From JAENWH01 sp038248745 (GTDB taxonomy: Bacteria; Bacillota; Clostridia; Peptostreptococcales; Anaerovoracaceae): a DNA stretch of 16,720 nt. Every line of letters begins with the position of its first letter. Positions within the stretch are counted from its first letter, which is position 1. The stretch covers positions 1 through 16,720 of the forward strand of contig JBBRXC010000025.1 in NCBI GenBank assembly GCA_038248745.1, written 5' to 3'. Both the position numbers and the translations under genes were made by a program. Below, in pieces: positions 8,201 to 14,327 of this stretch. The notes beneath the pieces were generated by a model, which made no database searches, was not told the DNA's origin, and saw only the letters and a program-made list of their open reading frames with translations.

Positions 8201-8408
8201 CTGAAGTTAGACCCGCTTCTTCCAGTTCAGCTATCAACGCCTCCCTTACCTCGCCGCAGTTTGATGACATACAGCCTGATCCTGAGCATAATAGCAGGGT
8301 TTTATCAAATTTTGCAGAATCCGCTTCAAATTTCTTTTTTACATTGTCGAGATCTGCAATACTGCTTATTTTTTCATTGCTGATGCTTATTATTTCTTTA
8401 TCCGTCAT
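5286..8408 (-). CDS. hydB: HydB/NuoF-like subunit fused to a GltD/NfnB-like module
   Basis: 1040-residue fusion flavoprotein. Domain order: thioredoxin-like [2Fe-2S] (C41, C46, C78, C82); NuoF-type FMN/NADH core with GRGGGGFPTG (196-205), NADEGDPGAF (224-233) and GAGAFVCGEETAL (308-320); SLBB segment; N3-type [4Fe-4S] site (C485, C488, C491, C531); a short CSAGVC stretch (C561, C566) like the one after NuoF in HydB; then, in place of HydB's ferredoxin domain, a GltD module. That module has its cysteines at 574, 578, 613, 617, 621 and 625, FAD motif GAGPSG (670-675), nucleotide motif GGGSTA (800-805) with LYRR (823-826), and FAD-closing SGGDVVRGSD (941-950). RCLRCD is near the C-terminus. It should pass electrons between NADH, a second nucleotide (NADPH by family), FMN, FAD and HydA. 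It starts 11 bases after hydC with AGGAGG. Domains are clear; the joint reaction is inferred. Confidence 0.95.
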   Translation of the reverse strand: MTDKEIISISNEKISSIADLDNVKKKFEADSAKFDKTLLLCSGSGCMSSNCGEVREALIAELEEAGLTSAIQLSLTGCIGICDVGPRLTIQPEGVFYCKLNPEDMKKIVKKHLLENQIAEEFCYTDRETGKKVPLMKDISFFKGQHKVVLRDCGMINYRSIEEFIYNDGYYALAKALGTLTPIQVIEEIKKSGLRGRGGGGFPTGLKWAIAAKSSVDQKYIICNADEGDPGAFMDRSLLEGNPHSILEGMAIAGYAVGSNQGYVYVRAEYPLAIEGLEAAIKLARERNILGKNIFGSNFDFDVEIRIGAGAFVCGEETALIGSVEGRRGEPNQKPPYPADEGLFKKPTVINNVETLGNVASIILQGADWFNGIGTEKSKGTKVFALAGDINNTGLIEVPMGVTLGEIIFGIGGGIPRGKKFKVAQTGGPSGGCLTNAHLNTPIDYDSLVELGAIMGSGGLISMDEDTCMVDVARFFMEFVQDESCGKCVPCRIGTKRMLEILDRITKGEGKEGDVELLIELGEAIKDTALCGLGQTAPNPVLSTIKYFREEYDEHIRNKHCSAGVCSELFISPCENACPANVNVPGYLALIAANRIKDAYNLIRQENPFPSVCGRVCTHPCESKCRRGQMDEPIAISDLKRYVADEMFKSSEPFIDLVFPKKGKSVGIIGAGPSGLTCAYYLGRLGYDVTVYEAQPVAGGVLVFGIPEYRLPKEVLKKEIETITQVGINIITDVEVGKDITFEELREKHDALYISTGAQLSRKVGVAGERLPGVYHGFDFLKDVHLGKPVEPRGIVAVIGGGSTAFDAARVAVRKGASEVHVLYRRTMEDMPADQYEIEEAIEEGVIVHELVRPLEFIGNDKVTHIKCIKMELSGFDKNGRKKSCDIVGSEFMMAVDLVIPAVSQYSDLPFVRKEEVEATPMGTFIVNADTQMTSITGVFSGGDVVRGSDVVITAIADGKKAASAMDQYLGGNGLLNKGEPIDIPEAIDDDSEVLEHNRFEMKYLKPEERHDNFDEVCLGFHRLNAIAESMRCLRCDRRL

Positions 8409-8419
8409 ATCAACGCCTC

Positions 8420-8920
8420 CTATCTGTATTGCTTCAGAATTTGTTGAAGCTTGTTAGAATTTACACGTTTATATACCTTATCATTGACTCTAATCGCAGG
8501 CGCCAATCCACAGGCGCCCATGCAGCGAACAACCTCCAGAGAGAACTTCATGTCCTCCGTAGTCTCCCCAACATCGATACCAAGAATTTCCCTGAGTTTA
8601 TCCATTATTTTTTTTCCGCCACGAACATAGCAGGCAGTGCCTAAACAAACCCGAATAATATACTCGCCTTTGGGTTTTGTGGAAAAGAAAGAATAAAATG
8701 TAACAACTCCGCCAACTTTCGAAATTGGCAGATCCATTTTTTCCGCGATGTACGTTTGTACCTCCTTAGGTAAAAACCCAAATATGGCCTGCGCCATATG
8801 AAGAACTTGAATCAGATTGCTCTCTTTTCTCTCATAATCTGATATCACTTCTTCCAAAAGTGTGTACTTCTCTGTCTCGGTCATTTCTTTGCATAAATTG
8901 CCTTCACAAACTTTAGACAT
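8420..8920 (-). CDS. hydC: NuoE-like [2Fe-2S] hydrogenase subunit
   Basis: 166-residue thioredoxin-like ferredoxin subunit of the NuoE/HydC/HndA family. A helical N-terminal part (about 15-80) carries the typical PKEVQTYIAE and GGVVTFYSFF stretches. The [2Fe-2S] ligands are C92, C97, C133 and C137 in VCLGTAC and RCMGAC. In bifurcating hydrogenases this subunit docks on the NuoF-type subunit and relays electrons to or from its FMN. Length is normal for the family (about 150-170). It is first of three hydrogenase genes, with GGAGGTG before the ATG at 8920 and only 11 bases to the next gene. Extra N-terminal cysteines (C5, C10) have no role I can assign. Confidence 0.95.
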   Translation of the reverse strand: MSKVCEGNLCKEMTETEKYTLLEEVISDYERKESNLIQVLHMAQAIFGFLPKEVQTYIAEKMDLPISKVGGVVTFYSFFSTKPKGEYIIRVCLGTACYVRGGKKIMDKLREILGIDVGETTEDMKFSLEVVRCMGACGLAPAIRVNDKVYKRVNSNKLQQILKQYR

Positions 8921-8939
8921 TTGAACACCTCCGTTCTAT

Positions 8940-8957
8940 TTGGTAATATTTTAACAC
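8940..8957 (-). promoter_or_regulatory. Rex-operator-like palindrome
   Basis: Minus strand GTGTTAAAATATTACCAA matches 12 of the 14 defined positions of the clostridial Rex consensus TTGTTAANNNNTTAACAA, as I know it. It covers the -10 box of the hydrogenase operon, an effective repressor position. Rex senses the NADH/NAD+ ratio and often governs fermentative and hydrogen genes. The AT-rich context raises the odds of a chance match, and no rex gene is in the window. Confidence 0.5.
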
Positions 8958-8975
8958 TCTAAATTTAAAAAGCAA
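8948..8975 (-). promoter_or_regulatory. Promoter of the hydCBA operon
   Basis: TTGCTT (8970-8975), a 16-base spacer and TAAAAT (8948-8953) preceded by TGT form the best sigma-A candidate in the 157-base gap before hydC. The start would be near 8941, giving a leader of about 20 nt with GGAGGTG. Confidence 0.6.
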
Positions 8976-9039
8976 TAGTTTAATATATTTTATACAATAT
9001 ACAATAAACAATAGCCTCCATTAATAGGTGAAAACTAGA

Positions 9040-9079
9040 AAAGAATCTCCCCCAGACCTAAATCTTGGGGAGATTCTTT
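9040..9079 (-). terminator. Intrinsic terminator of the ABC transporter operon
   Basis: AAAGAATCTCCCC (9067-9079, minus strand) pairs with GGGGAGATTCTTT (9040-9052) over 13 bp around a 14-base loop. TTCTAGTTTTC follows. The hairpin begins in the stop codon of the ATPase gene and separates it from the hydrogenase operon. Confidence 0.85.
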
Positions 9080-9695
9080 ACTTTTCAACTTTTTTTAACG
9101 GCCGGCCTGATAATTCATAGACTGTATCTGATAGTACACGTGTGTCAGCCAGATCATGGGTGACAAGGATAATTGTTTTTTCGGTTTTTTCCCAAATTGT
9201 TGCAAGTTCTGGCAAAATCTCACTTTTCAGCTTATCGTCCATTCCCTTAAAAGGTTCATCCAAAAGGATTATATCCGCATCATAGGCGAGAGCCCGGCCG
9301 ATCGCTACCCTTCGTTGCATCCCTCCGCTCAGTTCATTTGGCATCATTTCCGATGCCTCTGACAAATCAAGTTGGGACAACACCTCCTGTACCTTCCATT
9401 TCGATTCCTCCGGTGTGAACTTTGATTTCAAAACAAGTTCGATATTCTGAAAAACGTTCAGCCACGGAAGAAGTCTGTCCTCCTGGAATACAAAGGCAAT
9501 ATTCCCTTTATCAACACCCGAAATCATGCCTTTCTCAAAGGTCTCTAAGCCTGCGATCATTCGAAGCAATGTTGTTTTCCCACAGCCGGAAGGGCCAATA
9601 ACACTTGTCACCTTTCCATCAGCAAAGGATATGTTGAAGTCTTCAAATATATATTCTTTTTTGAATTTTTTATATAGATGATTAACTTCTATCAT
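9078..9695 (-). CDS. ABC transporter ATP-binding protein, NitT/TauT (SsuB/TauB) class
   Basis: 205-residue ATPase that drives an importer. All motifs are intact: Walker A GPSGCGKTT (34-42), Q-loop Q71, signature LSGGM (122-126), Walker B IILLDEP (142-148) and switch H180. The FQEDRLLPWLNVFQNI stretch is typical of the SsuB/TauB/NitT group. It lacks the C-terminal extension of longer members. It overlaps the permease stop by 14 bases, and its ribosome site GGGAG sits within the permease end, so translation is probably coupled. It is the last gene of the transporter operon, with the terminator hairpin starting at its stop. The substrate class (nitrate, sulfonate, vitamin precursor or other) cannot be told from the ATPase. 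Confidence 0.93.
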   Translation of the reverse strand: MIEVNHLYKKFKKEYIFEDFNISFADGKVTSVIGPSGCGKTTLLRMIAGLETFEKGMISGVDKGNIAFVFQEDRLLPWLNVFQNIELVLKSKFTPEESKWKVQEVLSQLDLSEASEMMPNELSGGMQRRVAIGRALAYDADIILLDEPFKGMDDKLKSEILPELATIWEKTEKTIILVTHDLADTRVLSDTVYELSGRPLKKVEK

Positions 9696-10455
9696 GAGAT
9701 GCTCCCTTTTTCCCTTTGTGCAGAATTAAATTGACAACTTTTTCAAAAGCCATGCTAAGTGCTACAATAGCTATAATCCAAGCGAAAAGTGCCTCGGTAT
9801 CTAAATATACTTTTGCGTTCAGTAGGTTGTATCCCATTGAAAAAATAGGGCTCGAAAGGACCTCCGCCGCTACAACGGTTTTCCAAGACAATCCGGTTGT
9901 CAGACTCAAGGCAGATTTGATGTGTGGGGCAACAAAAGGGATGTAAATCGATTGAACCAAATCTCTTTTTCTAATGCTATAAATTTGACTCATTTCTATG
10001 GTTTCTTTATCCAGGCTTTCAAGACCCGCCAATATATTTGTATAAACAATTGGATAACACATGAGGAAACACACGAAAATAGGTACATTTCCGGAAGGTA
10101 GCCATAACAAGGCAAATATAATAACAGCCATAACCGGTGTTGATTTAAGGATATTAACAGCAAATCCCATAATATCTTTCACAATAAAAAGCAGGTAGGC
10201 AGCAATCGCTGTGCCTAGTCCTGCCGCAAAAGATATGATAATGCCTGCAATTACACGAAACATGGTTGCCAATACATCTTTGTAAAATCCCTGTGTCATC
10301 AAAAGCTGGCTGAGTGTCGTGAAGGTATTCACCGGCGAAGGCACAACAACATCCTTTCCGACAATTATATAAACAATCTGCCAGATCAGGAGCCAGAATA
10401 TCACAATAAGTGCACTTTTGCTTTTACTTGGTCCCTTTATAGTAGAAATTTTCAT
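9682..10455 (-). CDS. ABC transporter permease, SsuC/TauC-like
   Basis: 257-residue inner-membrane protein with about six hydrophobic segments (first near 15-33; others near 64-90, 97-119, 124-145, 185-208 and 221-246). The cytoplasmic EAA-type loop that contacts the ATPase is EMSQIYSIRKRDLVQSI followed by YIPFVAP (about 154-177); the usual Gly of the motif reads Ser here. The C-terminus is basic, on the cytoplasmic side. Its ATG at 10455 lies inside the 3' end of the binding-protein gene (32-base overlap), with GGAGG about 11 bases upstream, so the three genes form one translationally linked unit. Family assignment is sound; substrate unknown. Confidence 0.92.
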   Translation of the reverse strand: MKISTIKGPSKSKSALIVIFWLLIWQIVYIIVGKDVVVPSPVNTFTTLSQLLMTQGFYKDVLATMFRVIAGIIISFAAGLGTAIAAYLLFIVKDIMGFAVNILKSTPVMAVIIFALLWLPSGNVPIFVCFLMCYPIVYTNILAGLESLDKETIEMSQIYSIRKRDLVQSIYIPFVAPHIKSALSLTTGLSWKTVVAAEVLSSPIFSMGYNLLNAKVYLDTEALFAWIIAIVALSMAFEKVVNLILHKGKKGASHDRS

Positions 10456-11395
10456 CCGGCATCGTCCCTCCGATAGACTTAGGATCCATAGCGCTGATTA
10501 TTTGATAGAAATCAATCAGGTCTGCTTTTCCATCCTGCGCAGAGATAAATACAATATTACATTGAGGAATAGCTTTCTTTGCTATAAGAACATCCGGAAT
10601 GATGCCATATTGAGAAACCAGTTCAGCGGCTCCCTCGATATCTGCGTTTACGAAATCTACTGAGGCTGTATAATCCTTAAGAAAAATTGTTAAATCTGCC
10701 TCTCTCATTTCAACAAAAGATTTTTTGGCAATTAGTACCCCCATTGGGAGTTCGGTTTCCTGAGATGTTTTCCACTGGGCATTCATATCCACTGCTATCC
10801 TGACTTTTGGATTTTTCTCTGTAACAATCGTCGTGAAAGGTTGCGGTAGCATGGCAATGGTTCCTTCTTTGGCCATCAGTGTTGATGCCACGTCGGTATG
10901 ATTCAACAGCCAGTTAACCGTCAAATCTTTCTGAGGATCCAATCCAGCATTTACCAACAGCTGATTCAAAATAAACTCTGGCGTTCCACCCTTTCCACTG
11001 GCTACGATTGTTTTACCTTTCAGATCACTTATATCTGTTACCGCATCCCCATTTTCAACAATATAGAGAACCCCTAAGGTGTTGACGCCAATCAGGATGA
11101 TATCACCTTCTAATTTATTGTACAGTACTGCCGCCAGATTAGATGGCACCGCAGCAATGTCCACTTCTCCGGATATAATTTTCCCAACCACTTCATCCGG
11201 GCTCTGATACATTGTCACCTGATATTTGTCAGGTTCTTCCATCAATTGAACCATTCCAATACCAGTCGGTCCGTTGAGACTGGCAATTTTTATAGGTGCT
11301 GTCAACAGTTCTTCAGGTTCAGTCGCACAGGCCGTAAATACACCTGCAATTAAAATTGTTAAAACTAGCATACTAACTAAGATTCGCTTTTTCAT
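10424..11395 (-). CDS. ABC transporter substrate-binding lipoprotein, NMT1/NitT-like
   Basis: 323-residue binding protein. A lipoprotein signal peptide (basic start, hydrophobic 5-19, FTAC with lipidated C23) would anchor it to the outer face of the membrane. The mature part shows the two-lobed type II binding fold of the NMT1/THI5/SsuA group: KIASLNGPTGIG near the first strand, GEVDIAAVPSNLAAVLYN, then DLKGKTIVASGKGGTPEFILNQL. Family ligands include nitrate, sulfonates, bicarbonate and thiamine or riboflavin precursors; nothing in the sequence or leader (no TPP or FMN riboswitch seen) singles one out. There is no good ribosome site immediately before the ATG at 11395; instead an upstream 14-codon ORF ends in the same ATGA, suggesting coupled translation. 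The permease gene overlaps its 3' end by 32 bases. Confidence 0.92.
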   Translation of the reverse strand: MKKRILVSMLVLTILIAGVFTACATEPEELLTAPIKIASLNGPTGIGMVQLMEEPDKYQVTMYQSPDEVVGKIISGEVDIAAVPSNLAAVLYNKLEGDIILIGVNTLGVLYIVENGDAVTDISDLKGKTIVASGKGGTPEFILNQLLVNAGLDPQKDLTVNWLLNHTDVASTLMAKEGTIAMLPQPFTTIVTEKNPKVRIAVDMNAQWKTSQETELPMGVLIAKKSFVEMREADLTIFLKDYTASVDFVNADIEGAAELVSQYGIIPDVLIAKKAIPQCNIVFISAQDGKADLIDFYQIISAMDPKSIGGTMPDENFYYKGTK

Positions 11396-11436
11396 TTGTC
11401 GTTTTCTAAGATGTTCCCTTTTGTTGAGATTGCCAT
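11392..11436 (-). CDS. Putative 14-residue leader ORF coupled to the binding-protein gene
   Basis: ATG at 11436 follows AAGGAG with five bases between and encodes MAISTKGNILENDK. Its TGA overlaps the ATG of the lipoprotein gene as ATGA. The next gene lacks a good ribosome site of its own, so ribosomes finishing this short ORF could re-initiate. The peptide shows no run of regulatory codons, so a sensing role is not evident. It could also be the leftover ribosome site of a mis-set start. Confidence 0.45.
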   Translation of the reverse strand: MAISTKGNILENDK

Positions 11437-11464
11437 CTTATGCTCCTTTTTTTGTTATTTATTT

Positions 11465-11493
11465 ATCATATCACGTGCTTTTAAACCACACAA
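11465..11493 (-). promoter_or_regulatory. Promoter of the ABC transporter operon
   Basis: TTGTGT (11488-11493), 17 bases, then TATGAT (11465-11470) preceded by TGA make an extended -10 promoter. Transcription would start near 11458, leaving about 22 nt before the leader ORF. Confidence 0.6.
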
Positions 11494-11540
11494 TCTTTTT
11501 CAGTAATTATATTTATTCACAGAACATTATCAAATAAATT

Positions 11541-12980
11541 TCATATCTTGTCCATTAAATCAATTTTTTCAAATACCCAAGCAGTCAGTTCGCTTAGGGA
11601 AGGATGAATCACCATGGAATCTCCGATAATATCATAGGAACTATCACAAGCGTCCTGCGACCCTTGATTCATCAAATAAACAAATGGCTGCAGCAATGTG
11701 GCTGCTTGCGGGCCAACGATATGAACCCCAAGTATTTCTTTGTTTTCATTGACAATCATTTTCACAAATCCGTTATCTTCGTCCCCATCTCTGTAACCCA
11801 TCGCTCTGCCACCAACCACTTCCGAATAATAATTTTTTGCCGAGAAGTACTTGATTCCTTTATCTTGTAGTTCTGTTTCTGTTAATCCAACATGAGCAAC
11901 CTGTGGATGGGTGAATATTGCCCAGGGAACCGCATGGTACCCGGCTTGTTTTTTCTCGCCTTCACCATAAATGTTATGAGCCAAAATTTGTGCCTCATGA
12001 TTGGCCTTATGCCTGAACTGATATTTACCATTGATGTCCCCTAGTGCCCAAATATTTTTTTGAGAGGTTTCCAAATATTGATTGGTCACAATCCAGCCCT
12101 TTTTATCAACCGCCACGCCAGCTTTTTCAAGACTCAAAATGTCTCCAGTGGATTCAGTACCGGAAGCAACAAGGATTTCTTCACATGCCACTGTACTCTT
12201 TTCTTTTGTCACCTGATTTTCCAACGTCACATATTTCAAATACTGATTTTTTGATACAGATAAAACCGTGCTATCGGTGAAAACATCAATATCACAGTTT
12301 ACAAATTGTTTTTTGACAAATTCTGATATTTCCCCATCTTCCTTGGTTAAAATCCGGTTGCTTCTACCAATAACCGTCACTTTGGTACCAAATGCCGAGA
12401 ATATATGCGCAAATTCCACACTGATTGCGCCACTACCCAGTATTACAAGGCTTTTCCATGGTTTCTGAGGATATTTTTCACCAAAGAAGGTTTCTGAAGT
12501 TAAATATCCTGCTGCTTCCAGCCCTTCAATCGATGGAACCCGACTTCTTGCCCCAGTGCCTATAATGATTTTATCCCCTTGAATCACTTCATCCGGTTGA
12601 TTTCCTTCATATTGGACCAGAATACTATCCGACCCAACAAAGGATCCAGTTCCCTTGAATAATTCCAGATTAGAAATTCCCTTCAGGTTTTTTTCAATCA
12701 ACTTATTAAAATCGATTTGTTCCCACATCCTTTTAGAAATATCGTCCCAATCAAATACTGGTTTACTCGTTTTAATGCCGATTCTTTCCGACCGTTCTAT
12801 CTCACGAATAAAATCAGCCGGATATACCAGCATTTTAGAAGGTATACACCCCTTCGTCAGGCAAGTTCCTCCCAACTTCTTATTTTCCACAAGGGCACAT
12901 TTCTTCCCCTGTTTCAGCGCCTCTTGCACGACCATAAAAGCCGCACCACTTCCTATGACAATAAGGTCAAACTTTTTCAT
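11541..12980 (-). CDS. Dihydrolipoamide dehydrogenase-like flavoprotein disulfide reductase
   Basis: 479-residue class I pyridine nucleotide-disulfide oxidoreductase. An FAD-binding N-terminus (VIGSGAAFM, 8-16) leads to the redox-active pair in GGTCLTKGCIPSKM (C40, C45). A second Rossmann motif (LGSGAISVEFA) binds NAD(P)H, ALGDIN closes the FAD site, and the C-terminal dimer domain supplies the His-Glu pair in HPSLSE (H459, E464). The enzyme should therefore oxidise or reduce a dithiol/disulfide at the cost of NAD(P)(H). No 2-oxoacid dehydrogenase, glycine cleavage or lipoyl protein gene is nearby, and the N-terminal WDD stretch resembles mycothione-reductase-like members, so the partner is unknown. 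Its start overlaps the methyltransferase stop by 14 bases with AAGGAG upstream, making it the last gene of that operon. Confidence 0.88.
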   Translation of the reverse strand: MKKFDLIVIGSGAAFMVVQEALKQGKKCALVENKKLGGTCLTKGCIPSKMLVYPADFIREIERSERIGIKTSKPVFDWDDISKRMWEQIDFNKLIEKNLKGISNLELFKGTGSFVGSDSILVQYEGNQPDEVIQGDKIIIGTGARSRVPSIEGLEAAGYLTSETFFGEKYPQKPWKSLVILGSGAISVEFAHIFSAFGTKVTVIGRSNRILTKEDGEISEFVKKQFVNCDIDVFTDSTVLSVSKNQYLKYVTLENQVTKEKSTVACEEILVASGTESTGDILSLEKAGVAVDKKGWIVTNQYLETSQKNIWALGDINGKYQFRHKANHEAQILAHNIYGEGEKKQAGYHAVPWAIFTHPQVAHVGLTETELQDKGIKYFSAKNYYSEVVGGRAMGYRDGDEDNGFVKMIVNENKEILGVHIVGPQAATLLQPFVYLMNQGSQDACDSSYDIIGDSMVIHPSLSELTAWVFEKIDLMDKI

Positions 12981-13929
12981 TGGTCAACTCCTTTAACGCT
13001 TCACAAACCCAGATATATCTGGCAAATCTTCTGCTTTTGTTTTTATATACTACAGATTGATCAACAATGACCAATCCTTCTTCACGAATTTTATCGGTTA
13101 AATCTATTGAAGATATAAATACTTGACGTTCAGAGATTATTGCAGCATGACGGATAATGTCCATCATATTGTCTTCATCCGATAGACTAAAGTTCCCATA
13201 AGGCAAGTCTACAACTGCGGCATCATAGCTTTCCTCTATGTCCTTTATATCACTTCGTAATACTTGTCCCTCATAACCATAATGTTTTAGGTTTTTTCTG
13301 GCGTTATTCGCGACCTTGGGTTTAATCTCACTGCCTGTAATGTCATACCCTGCATAATGGCCTTCTAACAGCACCGTCCCTACGCCACAACATGGGTCAA
13401 TGATTTTTTTGGAAACATCCCCTTGCGCCGCTACATTAAGAATTGCTTTTGCTGTATGAATACCTAAAGAGCTTGAATAGCTGTAGGGCTTTGTCATATG
13501 GTTTTTCCAAAGCATTGTATTATAAACAACAACACCAAAGTACCATTTGCCTTCATAAAAAGTCACCCCATAAATAATTTTTGGGTGATCAAAAGAGGGC
13601 ACTCCTTCAATCGCATAACCAACTGCTTTCATGATTATTTTTCGGTCCTTCTCTACAGGATCTGGGTTAATTACAGGTACATACTCCACTTTAAATGCTT
13701 CCACTACATACTTATTTTCAAGAATCTTTTGAATAAGATCTTCAAAAGTAGCGGTTGCATGAAGTATTTCTAATCGGCTTTTAAGGTAAGGGCTTATAGA
13801 CGCATCCATCCTTTGCTCTGAGAAGAACGCCTTGGTTTCTATGGATTTATTGAATAACGCCCTCATTTCAAGGGCGCACAAATCCGACTCATAATCTTGA
13901 TAATTAATGTGATACATATATTGTGCCAT
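12967..13929 (-). CDS. TRM11-like SAM-dependent methyltransferase
   Basis: 320 residues from the chosen start. The N-terminal half (1-150) is a poorly conserved, THUMP-like or substrate-recognition region. The C-terminal half is a Rossmann methyltransferase: motif I DPCCGVGT (178-185), acidic ribose-binding E201, D227 in RSDIKD, and motif IV DLPYG (241-245), a variant of the DPPY signature of enzymes that methylate exocyclic or ring nitrogens of bases. The nearest known group is TRM11/RlmL-like RNA methyltransferases, so a tRNA or rRNA guanine N2 target is plausible but unproven. A longer frame opens at 14007, inside the SMR gene; I prefer the ATG at 13929 because AAGGAG stands six bases before it and the extra 26 residues look non-coding. 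It overlaps the flavoprotein gene downstream by 14 bases. Confidence 0.85.
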   Translation of the reverse strand: MAQYMYHINYQDYESDLCALEMRALFNKSIETKAFFSEQRMDASISPYLKSRLEILHATATFEDLIQKILENKYVVEAFKVEYVPVINPDPVEKDRKIIMKAVGYAIEGVPSFDHPKIIYGVTFYEGKWYFGVVVYNTMLWKNHMTKPYSYSSSLGIHTAKAILNVAAQGDVSKKIIDPCCGVGTVLLEGHYAGYDITGSEIKPKVANNARKNLKHYGYEGQVLRSDIKDIEESYDAAVVDLPYGNFSLSDEDNMMDIIRHAAIISERQVFISSIDLTDKIREEGLVIVDQSVVYKNKSRRFARYIWVCEALKELTNEKV

Positions 13930-13987
13930 CAGGGGCTCCTTGCTATGATGTAATCGCTGTTTACTGTTACCGGTTATGGACTGGCAC

Positions 13988-14314
13988 TTAGCTAGAAGGC
14001 GCACCATATAAATTCAATATAACTACGCCTACCGTAATCATTATAATGGCAATAATTCCTACTACTGATATTCCTTCTTTGAAAATAAAAACTGAAATTA
14101 AAGTTGCGGCAATTAAACCCACCGCGGACCAGGTTGCATAAGAAATACTTAAATTTATGGTCATCAGTGATTTCGAAAAAAAGAAAAAGCATAGTGAATA
14201 AGTTACAATGCTTATGGTAGAAGGCCACAGTTTTGTAAACCCTTCTGAATACTTTAAAAATGTAGTTCCTATTAATTCTCCTGTTATGGCTAGTGCTAAA
14301 TATATATATCCCAT
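13988..14314 (-). CDS. SMR-family small multidrug/cation efflux protein
   Basis: 108-residue four-helix membrane protein of the small multidrug resistance (EmrE-like) family, which exports cationic compounds in exchange for protons as an antiparallel dimer. From the chosen start the essential membrane Glu is E13 in GELIGTTFLKYSEGF (EmrE E14). ISYATWSAVG carries the conserved Tyr and Trp of helix 3, and the helix 4 region has VGIIAIIMITVG with the family's spaced glycines. Length is typical (about 105-110). An ATG at 14326 would begin one base after the previous stop without a ribosome site, whereas the ATG at 14314 is preceded by GGGGGAA; I chose the latter. It follows the diguanylate cyclase gene by 13 bases and is presumably co-transcribed. 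Whether it exports drugs, guanidinium or another cation cannot be told. Confidence 0.9.
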   Translation of the reverse strand: MGYIYLALAITGELIGTTFLKYSEGFTKLWPSTISIVTYSLCFFFFSKSLMTINLSISYATWSAVGLIAATLISVFIFKEGISVVGIIAIIMITVGVVILNLYGAPSS

Positions 14315-14327
14315 AAATTCCCCCATT

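Noticed and set aside
11396..11540. TPP or FMN riboswitch before the importer, suggested by the NMT1-like binding protein
   Set aside because: The 145-base gap holds a promoter and a short leader ORF but none of the conserved riboswitch core sequences that I can recognise.
13930..14007. N-terminal extension of the methyltransferase inside the SMR gene
   Set aside because: The frame is open, but the strong ribosome site AAGGAG lies before the ATG at 13929, and the extra 26 residues look like out-of-frame SMR coding sequence.
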